Below are positions 1-5,767 of a stretch of DNA of 5,767 bases, piece after piece. The notes beneath the pieces are model-generated. The model ran no database searches and was not told the origin of the DNA. It was given only the letters and a program-made list of their open reading frames with translations. Origin of the DNA: Bacilli bacterium. GTDB lineage: Bacteria > Bacillota_I > Bacilli_A > RF39 > UBA660. Numbering within the stretch: position 1 is the stretch's first letter; each line of letters begins with the position of its first letter. The DNA lies in assembly GCA_900751815.1 (NCBI GenBank), contig CAADST010000147.1, forward strand, positions 1 to 5,767, given 5' to 3'. Position numbers and translations under genes: made by a program.

Positions 1-564
1 CCCCCCACAAGCAATAACTAAAACATTTTCTTTTAAAAGTGTGGCTATTGCTCTTTTTTCAATAATATCTTTAGGTATCGGCGATGGCACTATTCGCCGA
101 TATCCAGCATCAGGGATAAAAGTAAATTCATAACCTTCTTCTTTTTTTAATTTTTGCATTTCTTCTTCTTTGTAATATGCTCCAATCGGTTTTGTCGGAT
201 TTTGGAAGGCAGGATCACTTGAATCCACTAATACTTGTGTTATAACGGTTATACAATCTTTTTTTACTTTTTGTCTTTCCATTTCATCTTGCAGTGCTTG
301 TTGCATTTGATAACCGATATAGCCTTGAGACATACTCCCACATTCTGCAAAAGGCATATGAGGAGTCTTTTTTTTAGCACTAGCATATTCCATTGCTAGA
401 GCTATTTGACCAACTTGTGGTCCATTACCATGGGTAATTACAATATCATGGCCTTCTTTTATTAATTTAACGATAATTTTAGAAGCTTTTTCTAAATTAT
501 CCATTTGTATTTCCGGATTATCTCCGAGAGCATTTCCCCCAAGAGCAACTACTATTTTACTCAT
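1..564 (-). CDS. arcC: Carbamate kinase, N-terminal 188 residues (runs off left edge)
   Basis: Last step of the arginine deiminase pathway: carbamoyl phosphate + ADP gives ATP, ammonia and CO2, in the cytoplasm. The frame is open from ATG at 564 to base 1, giving 188 residues of a family that is usually about 310 long, so the C-terminal part (about 40 percent) is outside the window. Carbamate kinase motifs seen: ALGGNAL (7-13), THGNGPQVG (44-52), an [11 protein letters not shown] stretch (74-84), [19 protein letters not shown] (110-128), RRIVPSPIP (156-164), and the ACGG that begins the conserved glycine run at the left edge. The start is chosen because AAAGGA lies 5 nt upstream and the N-terminus [12 protein letters not shown] is typical of the family. 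The ATG overlaps the end of arcB by 8 nt, indicating translational coupling. No frameshift is seen in the visible part. Identity is very secure; only the end is unknown. Confidence 0.96.
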   Translation of the reverse strand, partial: MSKIVVALGGNALGDNPEIQMDNLEKASKIIVKLIKEGHDIVITHGNGPQVGQIALAMEYASAKKKTPHMPFAECGSMSQGYIGYQMQQALQDEMERQKVKKDCITVITQVLVDSSDPAFQNPTKPIGAYYKEEEMQKLKKEEGYEFTFIPDAGYRRIVPSPIPKDIIEKRAIATLLKENVLVIACGG

Positions 565-1555
565 CTTTATCCTTTAGAGTAGCATACATTACAGCTTTTA
601 TTGTATGCATTCTATTTTCAGCTTCATCAAATACTTTGGATTTATCCATTCTAAATACTTCATCAGTTACTTCCATTTCCCTTAAGCCAAATTTTTCATA
701 AATGTCTTTACCAATTGTGGTATTTAAATCATGAAATGATGGTAGACAATGTAAGAATATAGCACTTTCTTTAGCATGGGATAAAACATCGCTATTTACT
801 TGATATTTTTTTAATAAATTAATTCTTTCTTCCCAAACACTATCCGCTTCTCCCATGGATACCCAAACATCAGTATAGATGACATCCGCATCTTTAACAG
901 CAGAATATATATCTTCATTAAATTCAATAATTGATCCAGTAGATAAGGCAATATCTTTACAAATATTAACTAAATTTTCATCTGGCCACAAACTTTTGGG
1001 AGCCGCCAAGGAAAAGTTAACACCTAATTTAGCACTAGCAACCATTAGAGAATTTGCAACATTATTGCGTCCATCACCACAAAATACTAACTTTAATCCT
1101 TTAAGGGTGCCAAAATTTTCTTTAATAGTTAGAAAATCAGCAAGCATTTGAGTTGGATGAAATTCATTAGTTAAACCATTCCATACAGGAACACCAGCTG
1201 ATGCAGCTAGGTTTTCGACAATACTTTGGTCAAATCCACGATATTCAATCCCATCATACATTCGTCCTAGTACTTTCGCAGTATCTTCAATACTTTCTTT
1301 TTTGCCCATTTGACTAGATTGGGGATCTAGAAATGTAACATGCATTCCTAAATCATAAGCCGCAACTTCAAAGGCACATCTAGTTCTAGTTGATGTTTTT
1401 TCAAATAAAAGAGCAATGTTTTTTCCTTTTAAATATTCATGAGGAATATTATTTTTCTTCTTATTTTTAAAGTCAGCACTTAAATCTAATAAATATTCAA
1501 TTTCTTCTTTAGTATAATCTAATAGTTTTAAAAAACTTCTTTGTGATAAATTCAT
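557..1555 (-). CDS. arcB: Ornithine carbamoyltransferase, catabolic type
   Basis: Second ADI pathway enzyme. In this setting it works catabolically: citrulline + phosphate gives ornithine + carbamoyl phosphate, in the cytoplasm. The protein has 332 residues, normal for the family (about 330-340). The carbamoyl-phosphate domain carries STRTR (55-59) and HPTQ (133-136). The ornithine domain carries GDGRNN (160-165), the SMG loop in DVWVSMGE (229-236), HCLP (269-272) with the catalytic-type Cys270, and ENRMHTIKA (313-321) with Arg315. The frame is open further upstream to an ATG at 1588, but that start would lie deep inside arcA, would lack the usual N-terminus and would have a poorer site. The ATG at 1555 overlaps the arcA stop as TAATG and has GGGAGGA just upstream. 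HCLPSFHD has Ser where I recall Ala being usual, a conservative change. The catabolic assignment rests on the arcA and arcC neighbours, because sequence alone separates it poorly from argF. Confidence 0.96.
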   Translation of the reverse strand: MNLSQRSFLKLLDYTKEEIEYLLDLSADFKNKKKNNIPHEYLKGKNIALLFEKTSTRTRCAFEVAAYDLGMHVTFLDPQSSQMGKKESIEDTAKVLGRMYDGIEYRGFDQSIVENLAASAGVPVWNGLTNEFHPTQMLADFLTIKENFGTLKGLKLVFCGDGRNNVANSLMVASAKLGVNFSLAAPKSLWPDENLVNICKDIALSTGSIIEFNEDIYSAVKDADVIYTDVWVSMGEADSVWEERINLLKKYQVNSDVLSHAKESAIFLHCLPSFHDLNTTIGKDIYEKFGLREMEVTDEVFRMDKSKVFDEAENRMHTIKAVMYATLKDKDE

Positions 1556-2796
1556 TAATCCTCCCGATATAATGGCATACTCATACATCTAGGACCACCA
1601 CGACCGCGGGAAAGTTCAGCACTAGACATTTCAATTACTTTAATACCATGTGACCTTAATACTTCATTAGTAATATTGTTCCGATTATATACAACTACAA
1701 CACCTGGAGCAATACATAATGTATTTGTTCCATCGTTCCATTGTTCTCTTTGACTAGCAACATCATCACCACCAGCACACGGAATAATTGTAACTTTTAC
1801 TCCTAGATATTTAGTTAAAATATTTTCTAGAGTATCATTTATTTCTTTAACATTTAAATCTTCATCACTATTAGGGTCATTTCCTTCAGTAATTTCAAAT
1901 ACTTGCAATGTTCCCATAATTCCTGGATGATATGTAAATTTATCAACATCTATTTGAGTAAATACTGTATCTAGATGCATAAATGCTCTTGATTCAGGAA
2001 TATTAAAAGCTAATATAGTATCTATTTTACAATCTTTATCTTTAAATAAACTTTTAGCTAGTTTATCAATTGCTCCTGCTTCGGTTCTTTGGGAAATACC
2101 TATGGCTAGGACATGATCATTTAAATTTAGAACATCCCCACCTTCAATATGCCAATCTAAATTACGATCATAATAGCGATCAACTTTAGCTTTAAATTTT
2201 GGATGATATTTAAAAATATAATCTGCGTAGATGGTTTCTCTGTTTCTTGTAACAGAATACATCTTATTTAAAACTATACCACTACCTACACTAGCAAATG
2301 GATCACGCGTAAAATACAGATTAGGCATTGGTTCAACAATAAAATCTGTTTCATCAGTTACTAAATCAACTAATGATTTTTCCATTACCCTTTTACTTTT
2401 GTCAAGTTCATATATTTGAACTCCTTCCATAGTCTTTAAAACAAATTCCTTTGTTTCTTCAATACTCATCAAATAATCAAATACTAATTCACGATATTTG
2501 GGAGTATTAACACCCGCTTCACTGATGAATTGTCTTAAAAATTTTTCTTTAATTTCGGGATTATAATCTAATGTTTCAGTCATTAAATCTTCAAGATAAT
2601 AAACTTTAACATCATTATCTCTTAAAATTTGAACAAATTCATCATGTTCCGCTTGGGCTACTTTGAGATAAGGAATATCATCAAATAACAAGCGATGTAG
2701 TGTATCGGGAGTTAAATTAAGTAATTCCTTACCTGGACGGTGAACTAAAACTTCTTTTAATGGTTTTATTTCACTCTTAACATTAATTACACTCAT
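1555..2796 (-). CDS. arcA: Arginine deiminase
   Basis: Hydrolyses L-arginine to L-citrulline and ammonia, the entry step of the ADI pathway; cytoplasmic. Its 413 residues match the usual length of about 405-420. All expected catalytic residues of the guanidino-modifying fold are visible: Asp165 in NLYFTRDPF (159-167), Glu218 and His216 in DWHIEGGD (214-221), His274 and Asp276 in FMHLDTVF (272-279), and the nucleophile Cys404 in the C-terminal [11 protein letters not shown] (398-408). The N-terminal [15 protein letters not shown] (11-25) is also characteristic. The start at 2796 is supported by a strong AAGGAGGAG 3 nt upstream (GGAGG 5 nt upstream). It is the first gene of the arc operon: its own promoter lies directly upstream, and arcB begins within its stop codon. 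It appears intact and active. Arginine or oxygen control is common in this pathway, but I see no convincing ArgR/AhrC box here. Confidence 0.98.
   Translation of the reverse strand: MSVINVKSEIKPLKEVLVHRPGKELLNLTPDTLHRLLFDDIPYLKVAQAEHDEFVQILRDNDVKVYYLEDLMTETLDYNPEIKEKFLRQFISEAGVNTPKYRELVFDYLMSIEETKEFVLKTMEGVQIYELDKSKRVMEKSLVDLVTDETDFIVEPMPNLYFTRDPFASVGSGIVLNKMYSVTRNRETIYADYIFKYHPKFKAKVDRYYDRNLDWHIEGGDVLNLNDHVLAIGISQRTEAGAIDKLAKSLFKDKDCKIDTILAFNIPESRAFMHLDTVFTQIDVDKFTYHPGIMGTLQVFEITEGNDPNSDEDLNVKEINDTLENILTKYLGVKVTIIPCAGGDDVASQREQWNDGTNTLCIAPGVVVVYNRNNITNEVLRSHGIKVIEMSSAELSRGRGGPRCMSMPLYRED
1559..1566 (-). promoter_or_regulatory. Ribosome binding site of arcB inside the end of arcA
   Basis: On the minus strand GGGAGGA lies 3-4 nt before the ATG at 1555, within the last codons of arcA. 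With the TAATG stop/start overlap it fixes the arcB start and suggests that ribosomes finishing arcA re-initiate on arcB, keeping the two enzymes in step. The spacing is short but the complementarity to the 16S rRNA tail is strong. Confidence 0.8.
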
Positions 2797-2837
2797 ATTC
2801 TCCTCCTTATTATACTTTAATTATAACACAAGGACAA
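2797..2837 (-). promoter_or_regulatory. Promoter region and RBS of the arc operon
   Basis: Two perfect TATAAT boxes sit 11 nt apart. The upstream one (2825-2820) carries a TGn extension (TGT at 2828-2826) and would start transcription near 2813, leaving the AAGGAGGAG ribosome site (2808-2800) intact; I prefer it. The downstream one (2814-2809) has a matching -35, TTGTCC (2837-2832), at 17 nt, but its start would fall near 2802, inside the ribosome site. Either way the leader is very short, leaving no room for a riboswitch or attenuator. No clear operator is seen. The boxes are read directly; which one is used is inference, and TATAAT can arise by chance in such A+T-rich DNA. Confidence 0.65.
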
Positions 2838-2866
2838 AATAAAAACATCTAAAATATAGATGTTTT
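2836..2866 (-). terminator. Rho-independent terminator after the importer operon
   Basis: Read leftwards, AAAACATCTA (2866-2857) pairs perfectly with TAGATGTTTT (2851-2842) around a 5-nt loop, followed by a U-rich run (TTTTTATTTT, 2845-2836). The hairpin begins inside the TAA stop of the ATPase gene. The stem is A+T-rich with only two G-C pairs, so readthrough into the arc operon is plausible. It also lacks any converging gene on its left, so a plus-strand role is unlikely. Confidence 0.72.
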
Positions 2867-3584
2867 ACATTAAACTGTCTAAAAATTCTTTTAATTTAGA
2901 ACTTTTAGGATTTTTAAATATTTCTTGAGGTGTTCCTTCTTCAATAATTTCTCCATCATCCATAAAAATTATTCGACTAGCAAAGTTTTTAGCAAAAGCC
3001 ATTTCATGGGTTACAACAATCATTGTTAGACCACTTTTACCTAACTCTTCCATTAATTCTAAAACTTCTTTTTTCATTTGTGGGTCTAGTGCTGAAGTAG
3101 GTTCATCAAAAAGCATTAATTTGGGTTCTAAAATTAAAGCTCTAGCAATTGCTACTCTTTGCATTTGACCACCAGATAATTCTTTGGGATAGTTAGCCTC
3201 TTTATCTTCTAAGTGAATTTTTAATAGTAATTCTCTAGCTTTTTTAATTGCTTCTTCTTTAGTTAATAAGTTTAATTTTACTGGAGCTAAAATAATGTTT
3301 TCTAAAACTGTTAAGTGAGGAAATAAATTAAATTGTTGAAAAACCATACCCATTTTAATTCTGATTTTATATAATTCTTCGTTATCATCTAGAGGAATTC
3401 CTTCAAATAAGACTTTTCCTTTTGTAGGTTTTTCAATATGATTGATACAGCGAAGAAGTGTTGATTTACCACAACCACTGGGGCCAATAATAACTAATCT
3501 TTCTTTTTCATTTACTTCTAAATTTATTTTTTTTAATACTTTTGTTTTACCAAAACTTTTTTCTAAATTTTTAACTACTAACAT
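2865..3584 (-). CDS. Polar amino-acid ABC transporter, ATP-binding protein (GlnQ/HisP family)
   Basis: Cytoplasmic ATPase subunit that drives uptake by the permease encoded just upstream; works as a dimer. Its 239 residues are normal for the family (about 240-250). All nucleotide-binding motifs are intact and in order: Walker A GPSGCGKST (34-42), Q-loop in VFQQFNLFPH (81-90), signature LSGGQMQRVAIARAL (136-150), Walker B LMLFDEPTSALD (156-167) with Asp160 and Glu161, and the switch His193 in VVTHEM. The FQQFNLFPH and DEPTSALDP wording is typical of the polar amino-acid importer subgroup. The ATG at 3584 overlaps the permease end by 14 nt and has AAGGAAG 7 nt upstream. It is the last gene of a three-gene operon, closed by a hairpin terminator that starts at its stop codon. 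The substrate cannot be told from this subunit; glutamine, arginine, histidine and cystine importers all use closely similar ATPases. Confidence 0.95.
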   Translation of the reverse strand: MLVVKNLEKSFGKTKVLKKINLEVNEKERLVIIGPSGCGKSTLLRCINHIEKPTKGKVLFEGIPLDDNEELYKIRIKMGMVFQQFNLFPHLTVLENIILAPVKLNLLTKEEAIKKARELLLKIHLEDKEANYPKELSGGQMQRVAIARALILEPKLMLFDEPTSALDPQMKKEVLELMEELGKSGLTMIVVTHEMAFAKNFASRIIFMDDGEIIEEGTPQEIFKNPKSSKLKEFLDSLM

Positions 3585-4257
3585 TATTTAACTTCCTTTC
3601 CATTAAACTTACTAATTTGCTTAAAATTAAAGTTAGTATGAAATAAATTACGGCAACAATTATAAGAGGGAAGAAATAATCATAAGTTCTTGATGCTATA
3701 ATATCACTTGCTTTAGTTAATTCAACAATTCCAATATAAGCTCCAACTGAGGTTTCTTTTACTAAAGTAATAAATTCATTACCTAACGCCGGCAGGATGT
3801 TTTTTATAGCTTGGGGCAAAATGATATAACGCATTATTTGATAATATTTAAAGCCAATTGATGCTCCCGCTTCTATTTGACCTTTATCAATCGAGTTTAT
3901 TCCTGCTCGAATTACTTCAGCAACATAAGCACCAGAATTAATACCAAAAGCTAAAATACCTACTAAAACAATGTTTATATCAACACTAGCAAATATTACA
4001 TAATAAATAATCATTAACTGTAAAATTGAGGGAGTTCCTCTAATTATATTGACATAGCTTTTAGCTAAGAAATTTAAAAACTTAAATTTTTTACTATAAT
4101 CACAATAATTTCTAATTAAAGCAATAAATATTCCAATAATACATCCTAAAATTACCGCAAAAAAGGCAATTATTAATGTATTTTTAAGACCTTCTAAAAA
4201 GAAGAGATAACGATTATCAACAATAAGAGTATCATATAAATTTTCAAACAACTTCAT
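3571..4257 (-). CDS. Polar amino-acid ABC transporter, permease (HisM/GlnP family)
   Basis: Membrane channel subunit of the importer. The 228-residue protein has hydrophobic stretches at about 26-48, 75-91, 95-117 and 192-214, plus weaker ones, fitting the five-helix HisM-type fold. Family features: RGTPSILQL (73-81), GAYVAEVIRAGI (109-120) and the EAA loop, GQIEAGASIG (126-135) running to ILPQA (146-150), which docks onto the ATPase; NEFITLVKETS (160-170) is also typical. Only one permease gene is present, so a homodimer is expected rather than the HisQM heterodimer. Start: ATG at 4257, with AAGGAG 4 nt upstream overlapping the stop of the binding-protein gene; the gap between the two genes is only 8 nt. 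Its end overlaps the ATPase gene by 14 nt. Family assignment is secure; the transported amino acid is not shown. Confidence 0.94.
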   Translation of the reverse strand: MKLFENLYDTLIVDNRYLFFLEGLKNTLIIAFFAVILGCIIGIFIALIRNYCDYSKKFKFLNFLAKSYVNIIRGTPSILQLMIIYYVIFASVDINIVLVGILAFGINSGAYVAEVIRAGINSIDKGQIEAGASIGFKYYQIMRYIILPQAIKNILPALGNEFITLVKETSVGAYIGIVELTKASDIIASRTYDYFFPLIIVAVIYFILTLILSKLVSLMERKLNNVSS

Positions 4258-4265
4258 AAAACTCC

Positions 4266-4976
4266 TTAAGAATGATTAATTATATATTCTTCTATTTTTC
4301 CTTCATCAAGTAATTGTTGTAATACTTCATTTATGGCATCGAGTAATTCTTTATTACCTTTTTTAACAATCATTCCATAAGAATCTGTAAATAACTCAGT
4401 ATCTAATATTTTAAGATTGGTATTTTCTTTTAAAATAGCTTTAGCTGGTAGTTCATCCATAACAACACAATCAGCTTTACCGGTTTTTAAATCTTCGATC
4501 GCCGCAAGGTACTTTTTTTGGCGAATAATTTTAGCATTTTCATAATTTTGTGTTACATAAGAATCACCAACACTACCTAATTGAACAGCAATTGTTAAAT
4601 TTTCTAAGTCTTCTTTCTTAGAAATATTTGAATTTTCTCTTACCACAATTATTTGCTTACTAGTTGCATAGTTTATTGTAAAATCAACTTCTTCTGCTCT
4701 TTCTTCATTATAGCTAATACCTGCAGCTCCAAAATCAGCTTTACCAGTTTTTACTTCATTTACTATTGAATCAAAAGCCACATCTTTAATTTCTAATTCT
4801 TTGCCTAATTTTTTAGCAATTTCCCGAGCAATGTCAACATCTACTCCCACAATTTCACCATTTTCATAATATTCATAAGGAGCAAAACCCGCTTCAGTTA
4901 CCATGACTAATGTATCTTTATTACCACAGCCACTTATAAATAATAAACTAATTAATAAAACAACAATTTTTTTCAT
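4266..4976 (-). CDS. Amino-acid ABC transporter substrate-binding lipoprotein
   Basis: Captures the substrate outside the cell and delivers it to the permease. The 236-residue precursor begins with MKK, a hydrophobic stretch (4-15) and a lipobox Ile14-Ser15-Gly16-Cys17, so it should be lipid-anchored at Cys17, as in Gram-positive importers. The mature part is a type-3 (HisJ/GlnH-like) periplasmic-binding fold: TEAGFAPYEY (27-36), the family signature GVDVDIAREIA (44-54), Arg93 in EERAEEVDFT (91-100), expected to hold the substrate carboxylate, and Asp174 in VVMDELPAKA (171-180), expected to hold the alpha-amino group. These two residues argue for an alpha-amino acid. Glu28 occupies the place of HisJ Asp11, which would suit a basic side chain, but GlnH also has an acid there, so arginine specificity is only a guess. 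The ATG at 4976 has AGGTG 6 nt upstream. It is the first gene of the importer operon. Confidence 0.95.
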   Translation of the reverse strand: MKKIVVLLISLLFISGCGNKDTLVMVTEAGFAPYEYYENGEIVGVDVDIAREIAKKLGKELEIKDVAFDSIVNEVKTGKADFGAAGISYNEERAEEVDFTINYATSKQIIVVRENSNISKKEDLENLTIAVQLGSVGDSYVTQNYENAKIIRQKKYLAAIEDLKTGKADCVVMDELPAKAILKENTNLKILDTELFTDSYGMIVKKGNKELLDAINEVLQQLLDEGKIEEYIINHS

Positions 4977-4982
4977 TTACTA

Positions 4983-5028
4983 CACCTACTTTCATTTAAA
5001 GTATATCAAAAAATGATAAAAATTTCTA
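4983..5028 (-). promoter_or_regulatory. Promoter of the importer operon, with a small palindrome over the -10
   Basis: Reading leftwards, TAGAAA (5028-5023) and TATACT (5005-5000) are 17 nt apart, and TGA (5008-5006) gives the -10 a TGn extension. Transcription would start near 4993, just before the AGTAGGTG ribosome site (4990-4983), so the leader is short. A perfect TATCA-N5-TGATA palindrome (5018-5004) covers the spacer and the start of the -10 and could be an operator. The -10 and its spacing are good; the operator is speculative because short A+T palindromes are common in such DNA. Confidence 0.6.
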
Positions 5029-5030
5029 CT

Positions 5031-5064
5031 AAATAAAAGAAACTTTACATGAATGTAAAATTTC
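5031..5064 (-). terminator. Rho-independent terminator after the right-edge gene
   Basis: Read leftwards, GAAATTTTACA (5064-5054) pairs with TGTAAAGTTTC (5049-5039) over 11 bp, including one G-U pair, around a TTCA loop. It is followed by TTTTATTT (5038-5031). The hairpin starts on the last base of the TAG stop of the upstream gene. It separates that gene from the importer promoter and marks the two as different transcription units. Confidence 0.75.
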
Positions 5065-5767
5065 TAATTACTTAAAATGCTTAAACGACTTAAATTTATA
5101 GCATTTTCATTATCGATTATATCTTTAATAGCCGTATTAATACATTCTAGTGATCCATCTTCACTAATATAGGCGTAACTTAAAGCTATTAATTCTTCTT
5201 CTAAATCTTTGCTTCCTAAAAGTAAAATTGATTTCATTATATTTTTGGCAAATTCTATTTCAAATAATTTATCAACTGATAATGTATCTTCATTATCAAA
5301 ACTAATTAATTTTTCTAAATATTTTAAATAATATTTTTTTAAAAAAGCAGCACTGGCTTCTTTACTAGTATCACTTGATATACCATAAAAATAATTAATA
5401 ATATCTGATGATACAATATAATCATTAACAAAAGAAAAATTACTTTGAAGCATTTTATCTTCAATAAAAGGAATTACATAACATAAATCATAAAAGTTAT
5501 GAATTAGTACATTTTTTAATAAAGGATTACTTGATTGATAGTTTATTTGACCAAGAATATTTAATAAATCTTGCATTAAATAATTTTGTAGTGATGTAAC
5601 AAAACTTGAATCTTTAATAATTTTTATTTTCATTTCATCATCAAAAGTATATTTACGCATTAAAGGATTTAAAAACAATTCATCAAAATTATTAATTATA
5701 TAAAATATAAAGGTATTAATTAATCTAATTATTACAGAATTTTTAATGGTAATTTTATCTGGTAGTA
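5064..5767 (-). CDS. Unrecognised protein, C-terminal 233 residues (start beyond right edge)
   Basis: I do not recognise this protein. The frame stays open to the right edge with no stop, so the true start is outside the window. A TTG at 5678 could be read as a start, but no good ribosome site precedes it and 29 more in-frame codons lie upstream. The visible part is rich in Leu, Ile, Asn, Ser and Lys and looks mostly helical. A hydrophobic stretch near the upstream edge (SVIIRLINTFIFYIINNF) could be an amphipathic helix; no clear membrane span or signal peptide is seen. The acidic C-terminal third (from about EEELIALSYAYISEDG) is helical, and no catalytic motif, zinc site or nucleotide-binding loop is apparent. 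It ends with TAG at a hairpin terminator, and the importer has its own promoter, so a functional link with the downstream genes is not indicated. The coding frame itself is convincing because it is long, free of stops in A+T-rich DNA and properly terminated. Confidence 0.8.
   Translation of the reverse strand, partial: LPDKITIKNSVIIRLINTFIFYIINNFDELFLNPLMRKYTFDDEMKIKIIKDSSFVTSLQNYLMQDLLNILGQINYQSSNPLLKNVLIHNFYDLCYVIPFIEDKMLQSNFSFVNDYIVSSDIINYFYGISSDTSKEASAAFLKKYYLKYLEKLISFDNEDTLSVDKLFEIEFAKNIMKSILLLGSKDLEEELIALSYAYISEDGSLECINTAIKDIIDNENAINLSRLSILSN

Noticed and set aside
879..1151. Plus-strand open frame of about 90 codons
   Set aside because: It lies wholly antisense to the conserved body of arcB, has no recognisable product and no promoter or ribosome site that I can support.
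1556..1588. Upstream in-frame ATG at 1588 as the arcB start (343 residues)
   Set aside because: It lies well inside arcA, has a poorer ribosome site, and the family N-terminus matches the ATG at 1555 with its strong GGGAGGA.
2231..2419. Plus-strand open frame of about 62 codons
   Set aside because: It lies antisense to conserved arcA sequence, including the Asp165 region, and its composition looks like a shadow of that gene.
2797..2870. ArgR/AhrC box or CcpA cre site before arcA
   Set aside because: Compared with the consensus forms I know, no stretch matches well enough to call; the visible inverted repeat is better explained as the terminator.
4977..5063. Riboswitch or T-box leader before the importer
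   Set aside because: The gap is only 87 nt and is filled by a terminator and a promoter, and the predicted leader is under 20 nt.
5676..5678. TTG as the start of the right-edge gene
   Set aside because: The frame stays open upstream to the window edge and no good ribosome site precedes the TTG; the gene is more likely cut by the window.
1..5767. Mycoplasma-type code with TGA as tryptophan
   Set aside because: No TGA stop is used by any gene here, but tryptophan codons checked are TGG and all frames are complete when TGA is counted as stop.
1..5767. Mobile element, CRISPR array, tRNA or toxin-antitoxin pair
   Set aside because: No transposase, terminal repeats, spaced direct repeats or tRNA-like stretch was seen; nearly all bases are taken up by the metabolic genes.

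Overview
The window is A+T-rich and all seven genes read leftwards on the minus strand, so the first gene transcribed lies at the right edge. The low G+C, strong GGAGG-type ribosome binding sites, a Gram-positive-style lipoprotein binding protein and U-rich hairpin terminators suggest a low-GC member of the Bacillota (Bacilli, Erysipelotrichia or a Mollicutes-related lineage). Tryptophan codons checked in arcA and arcB are TGG and the reading frames stay open with TGA counted as a stop. The standard code is therefore in use, not the Mycoplasma code. No species can be named from this sequence.

Layout, in transcription order. (1) 5767-5064: the C-terminal part of an unrecognised protein whose start lies beyond the right edge; it ends at a hairpin terminator. 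(2) 4976-2865: a three-gene polar amino-acid ABC importer made of a binding lipoprotein, one HisM-type permease and a GlnQ-type ATPase. It has its own promoter and a hairpin terminator that begins in the ATPase stop codon. (3) 2796-1: the arginine deiminase (ADI) operon arcA-arcB-arcC, with its own short promoter region. The genes overlap by 1 and 8 nt, and arcC runs off the left edge after 188 codons.

Function. ArcA converts arginine to citrulline and ammonia. ArcB phosphorolyses citrulline to ornithine and carbamoyl phosphate. ArcC transfers the phosphate to ADP, giving ATP, ammonia and CO2. Together they give energy from arginine and protection against acid. The usual arginine/ornithine antiporter ArcD is absent between the visible arc genes. 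The adjacent ABC importer could supply arginine, but that is inference from position only, and an antiporter could lie left of the window.

This is mostly ordinary metabolic DNA. No RNA gene, mobile element, CRISPR array or obvious new system was found. There is no gene-free stretch longer than about 90 bases. The less ordinary points are the gene neighbourhood, the doubled -10 box in front of arcA, a small palindrome over the importer promoter and the unidentified gene at the right edge.
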